Assembly: GCA_006386115.1 (NCBI GenBank)
Contig: VFIW01000059.1
Span: 62,001 to 126,000, forward strand
Direction of reading: 5' to 3'
DNA: 64,000 nucleotides
DNA from: Globisporangium splendens
Taxonomy: Eukaryota > Oomycota > Peronosporomycetes > Pythiales > Pythiaceae
The position numbers were made by a program, and so were the translations under genes. Under the pieces are notes generated by a model. It was not told the DNA's origin, did not search any database, and was given only the letters and a program-made list of their open reading frames with translations. Below are positions 53,918 through 64,000 of this stretch, piece by piece. How positions within the stretch are numbered: the first letter of the stretch is position 1; every line of letters starts with the position of its first letter.

Positions 53918-54562
53918 AATTGCTGGAGTATGGCGCCGACGCTGTTACGCAGAGAAAGGATATGGACGGGGGCAAAGGGCGTTAAGTGAGGAAATGGACG
54001 CAACTTCACGCGGTGCAGTTCACTCCCACGCGCTCCTGCTCGAGCATCAACAGCGTAATCGGAGCGCTTTTGCCATGATGATGTTCAAAAGCGACCAACA
54101 TTCTGCAACCGCGAAACGGTAGGAAGCCAGTTCGTGACAATAAATCCATTTATGAGGGGTTGAGACAGATAACATTGCCACAACAGTTTAAATTTACAAG
54201 AACCAAAATCGATGCAAATATGTATTTAGAGAAGTTGCTAAAGTGGCAGAAGGTACGGCAGCCGAACAGATTGCTTCATCAGCGAGAGGCAATCATCCAA
54301 CCATTCAATCACCATCCTCGGCGATTAGTCAGATCTCCAGAGCAATTCCACTTTTGCCCGATAAGGCCGTGTTTATTTTCTGGAAGATTCATTGCCTGCA
54401 GAATGGTTCAAAGGGGATACGTTGCCATCCAGGAGCTCCAGGAAACTCGTGCATTCTTCTCGAAGCTGGCATCTTCGGAGCCCAAGTTGTTGAGCTCGAG
54501 GCTGTGACTTGACCTGTGCACTCGTGACAAGCATCGACTAAAGTGAAGTGTACTTTGGATTG
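53918..54562. other. Intergenic stretch with a possible N-terminal relic
   Basis: On the minus strand near 54395-54470 one frame reads TSFLELLDGNVSPLNHSAGN, close to the start of gene L (VSFLELLDEDISLEETLAF), with no continuation. It may be a decayed first exon; the evidence is short. Confidence 0.3.
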
Positions 54563-56095
54563 TCAATGAGCACGCAGAGCTGCAAACGGACACGACTTTG
54601 GGAGACGCACGATATTGACGCAATCGCTTCCGTCTGCGAGTAGAAAGGTCTGGATCTGGTGCTGATGCGCGCGCGTTCGATTGCACAGCGACTTGCGCAC
54701 AAACTCTTGCAGATGGTCGCGATCCGCCGTGCTCGCCTGAGGAATGTCACAGTGCGAGTTTTCTTCTAAGCTGGAGGTAACTGGCGGCGACGGATCCACG
54801 TGGATGCGAGTATACGTCTGCACTATGGTTGGCTCTGTTGCTATTGCTGAGGACGATGACGAAGTCTTTGTCAAAATGACCCATGCGCTCTCAAAAAAGC
54901 GCAAGTCGCTGCCGACCACACGAATCGCACTCGTGTGCGTGAACACGATACGATGCGGTTCGTCAAACTTGCACCACGTGTTGACGCCTTTCACCTCCAC
55001 CTCACCGACGATCGGAGTGTACAACTTCATGGACATTTGGCGTTCTTGCACGCTGGTGGTTGGAAACATTTCTCGCAGGTATGGAATTTCCGCACAACCA
55101 CCGGCAGACGCGCCTTCCTTATGCGTCACGATTTGGCGCCACAACATCCGCCCGATATCCTGGAAATGAAATGCCACCGGCGTGCTCACCTTGAATTCAA
55201 ACACAGGTCCCAGATTTGGATCCTGCCGCGTGTGGCTGCCGCTGAACGCCGAGTCAATGTCGTTCGAGGACGCGATCTCATAACACCGGGTGTCTGTCTG
55301 CAAGTACAACATCTGCAGCTGATTGTATCGCGTCGCAGCTTCGGTTTCGAGGGGTGTGACTGCAGGATAGGTCGGTTTCTGGCTGCTTAAAGCGCTTTCT
55401 GTCTCCAGCTTCACGACAAAGTCAAAATCCTACGTGTTTGTAGTCATCACAGTCAAAACTTGTACTTTGGCAAAAAAGAATCGCATGATACATACCTCAA
55501 GTGGTGCTTTTTTCTGAAGCTGGGTTGTCAGCGACTTGCAAACCGCGACCTGCTTCCTGGCTGCTTCTTTGAGTTTTCGGTTCAGCGCTTGCGCTTTTTG
55601 GAGCTTATTGAACTGGTCGACCACCTGATCCAACCAAGTTGACGAAGCCGATGACACTTGGAAAGTGCGTAGTTTCTTGCGCTGAGGCTGCACCGAGACT
55701 ATAAGCGTACCCTCTTCTGCTGCGGCTTGGAGCGTTGGCTTGGACAGTGGTAGCCGCGCTCGAAGCTGCTGCAACCGCACTTGGAGCTCCTCCACCTGCT
55801 CCTGCAGCTGCTGAATCTTCATCCTGGTCTCCACTCGCGTGCGTTTCATCGCACGTGGCTTTGACGCTGGAGAGCATCGTTGTTGAGGTACTGGCGCTAG
55901 AGGAACAAGGTGCAGACTCTCGTCACTCCATTCCAAATTGTCGTCGAGGGAGCTCTGCGTACACACACTCGCGTCGCCACCACTGCTGACGGCGTCGCCA
56001 TCGAGAGCCCCGCTGAGAGCCTCGTCCAGGAACGCGAGCGTCGCCGCGAGCGTCTGCGCGTGCTCGTTGTCCTCGATCTGCGCCAGGAAGCTCAT
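54563..56095 (-). CDS. bZIP-like/START-like protein M
   Basis: Exons 56095-55496 and 55429-54563 give 488 residues. N-terminal FLAQIEDNEHAQTLAATLAFLDEA. Basic part KPRAMKRTRVETRMKIQQLQEQVEELQVRLQQLRARL: few basic residues, degenerate subclass. Coiled coil AQALNRKLKEAARKQVAVCKSLTTQLQKKAP. START-like parts: TRQDPNLGPVFEF, STPVAFHFQDIG, DEPHRIVFTHTSA, LRFFESAWVIL (FRExGW changed to FFESAW). It keeps intron 1 but lacks intron 2, intermediate between L (none) and O (both). The C-terminal LPKSCPFAALRAH resembles L. Confidence 0.82.
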
Positions 56096-56435
56096 GCCTC
56101 ACGACAAAAAATGGTCGAATGAGTGAGTGCTCCTTATCTATTTCGCCGTCGGAAAAGATCAGCGAGCAGAAAACGCGTGTTTTTAGCCAATCACATGAAA
56201 GAGCACACTGCAATCCGGATGATATAACAGTGTCGAGACTTTTTTATATTGTATATTCAACAGGATGACTGCCAAAATGTATCACATTGACATCATGCTA
56301 CCAACTTCACCACAAATGGTCTCTTCATCGACAGACGACTGCACTGCGTCCTCAACTCATGCACAGCTCTGGCCAACACCAGTCTTTACTTGGGTCAGCT
56401 TGTAGAGCTCGTTGCACTTCGAGGCCAAAGCAAGC

Positions 56436-56450
56436 AGATGCTGGTCTTCA
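56436..56450. repeat. Target-site duplication of LINE copy 3 (5' side)
   Basis: AGATGCTGGTCTTCA, 15 bp, identical to 57219-57233. Confidence 0.92.
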
Positions 56451-57218
56451 CAAACCAACGCCATCCCCTTGACTCCAAATGATACTCGCGGCATTTACCT
56501 GTTGTTTTTCGATGGTGGCAATCCAGGACCAGGAGGGACTGGATCCATTATCGTGCGTGTCCATAAGGACTCGCACACAGCCAGTTTAATTTGGGCCGCC
56601 AGCACGGCCAATAGCAGGAAGGACACGACCAACAACTTTGCCGAGTACTGGGGTCTCATACACGGACTCCGAGAAGCCCAACGCAGTCACTTCGAACCGT
56701 TGTACGTGATTGGAGACAGTGCACTGATTATCTCCCAACAGCGAATGCATTGGTCCCCTCGACAGCACCGATTGGCACGTTTATACCAGACAAGTCGACG
56801 ACTCGCGGATTGCATCGACATCCGAGGATGGTACCATCACTACCGTGCCTTCAACAAGATGGCGGACTCAGCTGCCAACCTAGCCATGGACACCAGAATC
56901 TCAACGCAGGTTCACTTCCCAACTCAAAGAGCTGCTTTCAGCAATCTCACCCAGGATCTTGACAACGACGTCATGCATTGGCTTGTGCAAAGTTTGGAAG
57001 ACCCAAGGTCATTGGACAACACAAGGCAGCCTCACATAGGACCAAGAGAACATGCCATCCTGGTCAGAGATTATTTAGCATTCAGAAGTGATCTATTGCA
57101 ATCCGCGCTGTAGACACATTTACCCTTCTATATGGAATTCGTAATGAAGATTAGGTAGGAGAATGGGTATTGTAGGTCACGACGATGAACCTAAATATAC
57201 CTCACCTAATAAAGAAAA
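56451..57218 (+). mobile_element. LINE copy 3, RNase H and tail only
   Basis: 768 bp, plus strand, from just before the RNase H domain to an A-rich tail (AATAAAGAAAA). RNase H keeps NNFAEYWGL, IGDSALI and ADSAANLA, but the GGSRGNPGPGG of copy 1 is GGNPGPGG, a three-residue deletion. Strong 5' truncation with perfect 15-bp duplications shows a true insertion rather than a segmental copy. Confidence 0.92.
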
Positions 57219-57233
57219 AGATGCTGGTCTTCA
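57219..57233. repeat. Target-site duplication of LINE copy 3 (3' side)
   Basis: AGATGCTGGTCTTCA, follows the A-rich tail. Confidence 0.92.
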
Positions 57234-57643
57234 GAACTCGAGCAGCGTTCCGCCGTGACATTGTGATTCACGACACAGTTGGACCGCATGCAATCATCTG
57301 TCGCTGTCAACTCGAATATCTCACGCGCGTTGCATTGTTAGATCGTGATCCAATTGACCCCACAGCTGATCGCAGTTGCCATGGGAGAGACTGTCTGTTT
57401 CTGGAAGAAAAGTAATGCCCAACCCCGCATGCGAACAATCATCGACCCGACTCGACCAATTGAATCACACCGAATCGAGCAAGCCCAGCTTTGCTACGCA
57501 ATCCGCACCAGAAGCTCCGTAAGCCTCCTCCTGGTTCGATGAAATCATAGCACCAATGGCAGCAGCCTACAGCCTGCACGTCAGTCCGCCGATTGGCGTC
57601 AACGCAATTGTATACGTACGATTTGCTGGGCAGGATGATGGTT

Positions 57644-58120
57644 TTAAGTGGGATGGGACCTGGTGGCTCCAAGATAGGAGAGCCCAGCCTCATTCTCACT
57701 CTGTGTACCAACTTTTATAGGACCTTTTATTTTCTGCTTCCACCAGAAGGCTAGAACCGGATTGTCCCTTAGTCCGCCGTACACAAGCTCCAATAAGTTG
57801 CCAAAAGTCTGTGATCTCACCTCAAACGAGTGGCTGAAAAAAAGCAGCAGCGCGGTGGACCTACAACCCATTGCGTGTTCCCGAAGTGGTGAATTCTTGG
57901 GTTCAGGCTTTTGAACCTTTCCACTTTGCTCCAGAGGAAGAAGATTTAAAAGGGCAAACGCTGTGAGCACACGACGAAATGTCTGTCGTTTGTGGCGGAG
58001 ACGCCAGTTTGAATGAGTATCCTGTGTGAAACGCGCAAATTGTGCTTCTGTACTAAACCAACAGTATTGGATAATGACATGCGGTGCGACAGCCCAACGT
58101 TGGGTCCCCTTCGCGCTCAT
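57644..58120 (-). CDS. Unrecognised ORF, 158 codons
   Basis: ATG at 58120. The segment HSFEVRSQTFGNLLELVYGGLRDNPVLAFWWKQ looks like a helical protein rather than random translation, and the N-terminal half is Arg/Lys-rich (NWRLRHKRQTFRRVLTAFAL). No family assigned. It may be one exon of a larger gene or a remnant like the neighbouring LINE-split fragment. Confidence 0.35.
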   Translation of the reverse strand: MSAKGTQRWAVAPHVIIQYCWFSTEAQFARFTQDTHSNWRLRHKRQTFRRVLTAFALLNLLPLEQSGKVQKPEPKNSPLREHAMGCRSTALLLFFSHSFEVRSQTFGNLLELVYGGLRDNPVLAFWWKQKIKGPIKVGTQSENEAGLSYLGATRSHPT

Positions 58121-58485
58121 ACGCGCCGATTACGGGCAAAGAGTGATGGTGAGAGCAGTAACATGCGCCAACATCGAGTACATGCTCGGCTTATGATCGT
58201 GATACACTATTACCCGTGTCTGCAATATGATATTAGTATACGTGCATACCGAGGTTCTAGGTGCAGAGTGAAAAATAACGTATACGCCTTCACCAAGATG
58301 GTCAATGTCAATATACAGTGCACTTTGTGTGGCGTCGTGATTATGGTCCTCATGCGCGCAATCGCGCCGGATACGCCACACCGACTGATTGTGTTGACCT
58401 GGTTGGTCCAGACACTGCTCATTCTACCATTTGCGCTGGTTTGTGTGCATTGGAGTAGCCCCAGCAACACGCAACTCCCACGACC

Positions 58486-60067
58486 ATGAGCTTTGTTCAC
58501 CAGCACGCCACCGCTGAGGCTCAGATGTTCGCGTTCGAGGACGACTCGTTTGTGTTTGGCGACACGTTTGACTTCAAATTCAACCTGAACGAACTCTCGC
58601 CACTGGCACCTGATACCGTGTTGGCACTGCAGGCTCGTGCCTACGATATTAGCGACTACAGTGAAAAGCTACAAGACCACGACCATATTATCAAGTTGGA
58701 GGCAAGCCCACCAGTTGCTCAGCCTCGCACGTCGAAATCGCAAGGTGCTCGTCCTCGCCAATCACGCAAGCGGAAACTCAAAAACAATGGCCGACCAAAT
58801 GGCGTGCCGACCGTGAAGCCACCGCGGAAGCTCAATAAAGCCAAGATCGAAGAGCTGCGAGCCCAAATCGACGTTCTCCAGCAGCAACTGGCGGAACTGC
58901 AGGAGCGGAGCCATCAGCGGTATGCTCAAGCGCTTGCAGACGCGAAGAGTGGGAGACTGCTCAAGTCCAAGTCCAAGTGGTTCACTAAGACAGCTGTTGA
59001 GTACAAGAAGCTGCAAAAGTCGAAAGCACTGAACCAAAAACTGAAAGCGTCGTTGTCGAAACTAGCTCAGGCCAACACGACACTCGGCACTCTTTTCCAG
59101 AACGAGTCTACATCTGAGGTAGCGACCACATCTGCACCCCAAGTGCCTGATATGCTTTGATTGATACTGATGTACATTTTGCGTTCGGATTCTCACGTGT
59201 AGGATTTGATGGTGATGCAAGACTCAAGCTCCCTTCCTAGCGCAGCATCCGGTGCAAAATGCCTACCGAGCGAAGCCGAGGACGTGGCAGCCGACATGGT
59301 GAGGCTTTATTACGACACAGACAGCATCCTGACAGAAATCCAAGCCTCCAGCGACACCAATGCTGCGTTCGTGACGGAGCACTCGATGCACGACGCCGCA
59401 CTCGGCAAAGTATTTGAACTAAAATCGAGTACTCCAGTGCTCGGAAGTGATTTCTACATGCTCGGGGAATTCCTCTGGAGTTACGTAACAACCACAGCCA
59501 GAAACGGTGAGAGCAGCATTGAGGCGCAGCCTGCGCCAGTCGAGGTACGTGTGCTGCTCTAGTTGCAACTCTTACGTTTTGGTCATGCATGCTCACGTTT
59601 CCCTTTTTTAATTTCTTTCGTAGAGCGACGCGCCAAACGACTTCGTTCACAAAGAAGATTACACACTGACACTCCAGACGCAAAATGGCACCTTCGACGT
59701 ACAGGCTGTGGCCTTTGCGCGCAAGTTTGACACACCCCACCGCACAGTGTTTACTGTTGCTTCTACGGTGCGTGTTCCTGGAAGCGACTTGGTAGTTCAT
59801 CAACACAGTTGGCTCGTGGCCAGTGACCACAGTAGTGTGAATGAGGATGCTCCAGACTCACCGAAAAGCAACGGCAAGGCGACACTGCTCAACACTCTGC
59901 ATCGCCTCTCCATTGAGACAACTAGCTCTTCGGCAAACGAGAAAATGGCGTCGTCGACGGATCAGAGACTCTCTGCTGATAATCTTGAACATTGCGTTGT
60001 AGAAGCAATGAGCAACAAGATCCGTGAGCGTCAGCAGCAAGTACAAACGGTACTGGGTATGCTCTGA
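58486..60067 (+). CDS. bZIP-like/START-like protein N
   Basis: Exons 58486-59118, 59203-59544 and 59624-60067 give 472 residues. The N-terminus is acidic and aromatic (FAFEDDSFVFGDTFDFKFN) and only loosely like the TLExxLAFID motif. Basic region RKRKLKNNGRPNGVPTVKPPRKLNKAKIEELRAQI, then a Leu/Gln-rich zipper. Coiled coil KALNQKLKASLSKLAQANTTLGTLFQ. START-like parts: EHSMHDAALGKVFEL, STPVLGSDFYMLGEF, DTPHRTVFTVAST, and VVHQHSWLVAS where FRExGW would be, so the motif is largely lost. Both conserved introns are present. Confidence 0.8.
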
Positions 60068-60917
60068 GAACGAAGGACTTATTTAATCATATTGAGAGTT
60101 TCAGCAACCTGCATTATCCTGCGTTTTTGCATTATCCACCGAGAAATTACGGCAATTTGAACGGCCATTATTTAATTGGCACAACAATTTCCATCACAAA
60201 TGGCTCTGTATAATCGGCGAACGAACTACGATTTGTGTGCGCATGAGATGTTCTCTGGTGTAATTGTGGTTTGCTGAAGCTCTCTGCGCCTTGTATTACA
60301 CCATTGACTTCAACTGTGCATGCTCAAGATCTGTGTCTCTGATATCTCAAGGTGATCTTGTTTCGCTGGTTGACCAGCAAGCAAGCCGAGAACGACGATC
60401 ATTCCTTGACGTGGTACCTACGTGATTGGTGGTTGTTTGGGAGAGGACGAATTCAAGTTGATGCTGGTGAGATGTAACCCACGTAGGCTCACATAATGAA
60501 CACGCTTTGTTCTTCGTGAGTTTACCAATGGCGTGGGTGAATATGAAAGCGTCGAAAGGCGACTTGAAGTTCAACGAAGCCGTAATCGTCGCTGATTGCT
60601 GCAATCGAGGTGAGCGGCACACAGTCTTCTCTCTCAGTAGTCAACCCCATCTTTTATTCGTTGCGACAGGAACAACAAGTTTCGTCGACGATTTCACCCA
60701 TGTCGTACCCGCAACAAATCTTGTGGGGTCAAGCGACTCATTCAAATATGTCTGCACTACAATTGACTAGATGCACTCTTAAGATGCAGAGAACGACAGA
60801 GATAAAGAGAGGCACTGCATTAGAGCACCAGCTCAACAGCATTGCCCAATGCACTAGAAACCAGACACTGATCCAAATATTGACTCTAAATATACTGTTG
60901 CAACATGATATGATAAA
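60068..60917. other. Gene-free stretch between convergent genes N and O
   Basis: No supported gene. Short ORFs on both strands have no family features. Confidence 0.45.
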
Positions 60918-62533
60918 CTATCCATGCATCATGCCTTTCAGAACCAGGTTCTGCAAGTGGTGCTGGTGAACTCGCATTTTGTTGCTCAATGCGTCCATGA
61001 CAAGCTCTTCCAAGTACTTCTGGTCTGCAGCCGTACCAGGATCCCCTACAGAAGCCCGCGTCTCGATATGCAGTCGGTACAGTGTCTGGAACAATGCCAG
61101 CTTGTTTGCTGCGGTCTTCTTCCTCGCAACGTACACATGCTGCGACGAGTTGCCGGGACTCAGCACCAGCCAGCCATTTTCGCGAAACACGAGTTCGGTT
61201 CCTGACACCTTGATCTTGGACGTATATGTAAATACGACACGATCTGGGTCGTCAAACTTGCGAACTGATGTCACACCGTTCACTTTGACGTCGCCCAGTC
61301 GAGTTGGGAGCTTGAACGTATAGCTTATATCATGGGCGTTACTCGGGGTAGGAACCGGCTGCACATACAGGACAAACCATCAGTTATTAGTATGATAAAA
61401 CGCATCACAAATAGCGCCATTTTGAACGAAGAAAAAGCCATCAACGAACTTACCTCGGTTGTGTCTGTCTCGCTTTTCACAGGATCAGCGCCATAGAGTG
61501 CTGCGCCAGCTGCACCAACGTTGGTATTGTGGCCACTGTTGGTCAGATTAGCCCAAAAGAACTCGCTAAGTGAGTGAAAGTCACTCTCTGGGACTGGCGT
61601 GTTGGACTTGAGTTCGTAGACAGGACCAAGCACGACATCGGGTTTCGTGTAGCTCGTGGAGAACACAGTGCTGACGTCGTTGTCCGCCTTGATTTCGTCG
61701 ACAACGTTGTCAGTCTCGCCATAGAGCTTCTCCGTTCTCCTGTACGATGCCGAGCTCATTGGTGGCGAGCAAAAACTGACTTCTGGCTCTGTGCACTCAA
61801 GTGTCGCTGGCTCACTCCCCACCAGCAAATCCTGATGCAACCATACAAAACGTGCACGTTAATTGATCATCTCATCCAGGTCACACGGACATTTTCATGA
61901 GTCATTCATTACCTCGACCGACGACTCTTTCTGGAAAAACGTCGTCAGCGTCTTACTCAGTTGGACCTGGCTATCCAAACAAGCTTTCAGCTTGCGATTC
62001 AGGGTCTCGGAGCTCTGGCGCTCACTGTATTGCACTGCCGCATGGCCCAGCCAAGTCCCCGCCACTTTTGGGCACGCCTTGGCACCACACGCAGTCATGG
62101 ATTCATGGACTGCCGTGAGCTCCTGCGCCTGCTGTTCCTGCTTGCGCTGCTTTAGCTCCAAAAGCTGCGACTCTAGCTCTTCCACGTGTTTGTGAAGCTT
62201 CAGGATCTCGATTCGATTTTGCTTTCGCGGTCGCTTGAACGAGACCTTGGGTCTATCCACCGCACGAACGATCTTCCTGCGTCGTCTTGGCTGACCAGGC
62301 AGGTCGCCACTGTCTTCCACCTGGACTGTCGTGGCACCGTCGGAGAAATCTCGGCAGTCTGAGATGGGTAACGGCGCAAACGAACTCGTACAATCGGCTT
62401 GCGTGTCGCATTTCAGATCGGCGGAGTCGAGGAACGCGAACGTATCTTCGAGCGTGAGCATGGACAAATCGCGGTCTCGTGGTGTCACCTCCTGTTTAAT
62501 TTCTTGATGCGAGTCCATCATTGCGTGGGTCAT
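60918..62533 (-). CDS. bZIP-like/START-like protein O
   Basis: Exons 62533-61913, 61831-61454 and 61358-60918 give 479 residues. N-terminal SMLTLEDTFAFLDSAD; basic stretch RRRRKIVR and VSFKRPRKQNRIEILKL, then zipper HKHVEELESQLLELKQ; coiled coil SETLNRKLKACLDSQVQLSKTL; START-like parts TKPDVVLGPVYEL, NTPVPESDFHSL, DDPDRVVFTYTSK, GTELVFRENGWLVLS. Closest in basic region and coiled coil to L and M. Two ATGs follow the first within six codons. Both conserved introns are present. Last member of the array in this window. Confidence 0.84.
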
Positions 62534-63698
62534 GAGGACTACACAGGTGTAACTTACTCGGGAATAGAAAATTCAGAAGTGGAGAGTACCCTGTGGGACG
62601 TAAAGCTGGTTGTGAGAGACCATCCTGTCTCGGAACACGACTGAGAGCCAATAATCACTCGGCTTACTCCATCGGAGCGATGATGACGCAGATGATGATG
62701 CTATTACCATCACTCTGCGCGTATTAGTACAGTCGAGGTGCAAGAGACGACCGACCTCGCGCAAAGCAGGGCCGATGTGACTCAATCCACGCAAGCCAGT
62801 GGCTCACCAGATAAGAAACATTGCGACGCAGGAATCTCTTTCAGAGGGCAAGAGCAATGGGGTCCATCAGACCAGACGAGAACAAAAGTGCTCTTCGCGT
62901 CTTCCCTGTTTACTTAACGCCACATGACTGATTGTTGCCGACATCACTGGCTAATTTGGGTATACCGGCATCTCAATAGGCTTCCTGTCCACACACACTT
63001 TTCAGAGACTCGGACGAGATCCTCCTGATTGGTACACGGAACACGAAATTGCTGTGGCGCGTATTCACAGACAAGAGCTTACTGCTCTGTTTGCTGTTGA
63101 CGCTACACATCACATTCAGATGAAGATTGCATACTAAAACCATATTAATCTTCTTGAAAGCACCCAAATACCTTTTTACCAGCAAACATATGGTACTGGA
63201 AACAAGCTTTTTGTTGTGAAGCACCGCTGCCATCATCCCAACACCTCAATGTGAACTACGATGTCCTCCCCCACATCCGCTGCGCTCTCAACTACGCGAT
63301 CAACAATGAACCAGAGCTGCTCCAAGCCCTCGTACCCATCAAAAGCCACCTCAATCGATAGACTTAGGATCTCAGGTTATCTTAGCCAAATTACAGTGCG
63401 CGCCAATCGGCCAGCCGCATTTCGATTTTTTTAAGCCTTGAAAAAACACTGCAGAGCTGAAAACTCTGAAAGCATCATGAAAACTGGGTTATTTTGCTGC
63501 TTATTCCTGTTCACTTCCGGTCTTTCGAGCGTTTGGTGTCAAGGCACAAAATCCAAACCCTGTCAAATCCGACATCCCAAATTGCGCCACTTGGTTTGCC
63601 GCACCATGAAAAAGCGTACTTTGATCGTGATTATGCCATTTCTATAGTACGTGGACTTTTCCACCTTCACGCAGCTTTCATTTCATGCACATTCGCAA
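62534..63698. other. Stretch without a supported gene
   Basis: A short plus-strand frame near 63245-63360 (VLPHIRCALNYAINNEPELL) looks protein-like and is faintly reminiscent of a histone-fold helix, but is too short to call. Otherwise nothing seen. Confidence 0.35.
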
Positions 63699-64000
63699 TC
63701 ACTTTCTTGTCTTCCGACGGTGCCAGCATGAGGCAGAGGTCCCCCTCTGTTCGGCAGCTTCACTGAACGCTTTTGCACTGACTTCCAGAATCGCATAAAA
63801 AGAACTGTTGATAAAGTTGCTGTGCTCCTTCTTTGCGCGACAATCCGTGCGATATGTCCTTTCTTTCCACATTTGTGGCACGTGGCGGTCTTCTTCCAGT
63901 TGTGTTCTGCATGTCCCTATGGTTTTTTGTGCGAGTTGCTTCTTTTCCACTTTTAGTTTTGCTGATACTTCCACTGTTGCCGGTTTGTGGGGACTAGCCA
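63699..64000 (-). mobile_element. Relic of a Ty3/gypsy gag-protease boundary, runs off the window
   Basis: On the minus strand one frame gives NWKKTATCHKCGKKGHIAR and another continues DCRAKKEHSNFINSSFYAILEVSAKAF. Together they match the outer element's zinc knuckle and following segment (DWKKSATCNKCGIKGHIS, SGSFYAILQVMAKAF). A frameshift lies inside the knuckle, so it is dead. The element appears to extend beyond 64000. Confidence 0.82.

Larger units (their letters stand above)
56290..57420 (+). pseudogene. Unrecognised host gene fragment interrupted by LINE copy 3
   Basis: Removing LINE copy 3 and one duplication joins the frame GQLVELVALRGQSKQMLVF (56393-56449) to RTRAAFRRDIVIHDTVGPHA and CRCQLEYLTRVALLDRDP. 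The join is in frame and reads like real protein. Past 57365 the frame probably shifts (a second frame gives QLIAVAMGETVCFWKKS). I do not recognise the family. Start and end are not found. Confidence 0.5.

Noticed and set aside
54160..54507. 115-codon plus-strand ORF between L and M
   Set aside because: No start context or domain; the minus strand holds a better, though weak, family relic.
63245..63360. Histone-fold-like peptide VLPHIRCALNYAINNEPELL
   Set aside because: Too short, no upstream continuation found, and similarity is faint.
1..64000. tRNA, rRNA or CRISPR loci
   Set aside because: No cloverleaf, rRNA block or spaced direct-repeat array was noticed; a covariance-model scan (tRNAscan-SE, Infernal) would be decisive. 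The 45-bp repeats at 24405 are coding tandem repeats without spacers.

Overview
The window is nuclear DNA of an oomycete, most likely of the Saprolegniales type. The kingdom-level call is fairly firm and the order is a guess. The evidence is many short (60-110 bp) GT-AG introns, a large family of bZIP proteins with a START-like C-terminal region of the kind oomycetes carry in expanded numbers, an ankyrin-Fic protein, and Ty3/gypsy chromoviruses nested in decayed genes.

Layout. Positions 1-6 kb hold two intact genes: a glutaredoxin-2-like protein (minus) and a seven-exon ankyrin/GAF-like/Fic protein (plus). Positions 6.5-12.3 kb are a graveyard: a Uma2-like endonuclease gene cut by a 5'-truncated LINE with a 13-bp target duplication, a 197-bp copy of the neighbouring Fic gene, and an alpha-amylase pseudogene with three in-frame TAG codons. 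Positions 12.6-29.1 kb are a decayed multipass membrane-protein gene split by a 14.8-kb Ty3/gypsy element. That element is itself split inside its integrase by a second Ty3/gypsy chromovirus. Both insertions have clean 5-bp duplications. The inner element carries a textbook -1 frameshift signal between gag and pol and a long antisense ORF.

Positions 29.2-62.5 kb hold a tandem array of bZIP/START-like genes. Fourteen look intact or nearly so, and three or four are relics. Order and strand are: relic(+), A+, relic(+), B+, C+, D+, E+, relic(+), G+, H-, I-, J-, K+, L-, M-, N+, O- (the letters are mine). The common plan is an acidic N-terminal motif (TLExxLAFID-like), a basic region with leucine zipper, a second coiled coil (SEALNxKLK-like), and a C-terminal START-like region with an FRExGW motif. 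Introns sit at two conserved places. The first five genes have a canonical or near-canonical bZIP basic region; the later ones have shortened or degenerate ones. Two further LINE copies lie inside the array. The last 300 bases are a relic of a Ty3/gypsy gag.

Inferred biology: the array looks like a locally amplified transcription-factor family evolving by duplication, gene conversion, intron loss and decay. It may sense a lipid or other small ligand through the START-like region. Nothing in the sequence proves ligand binding.
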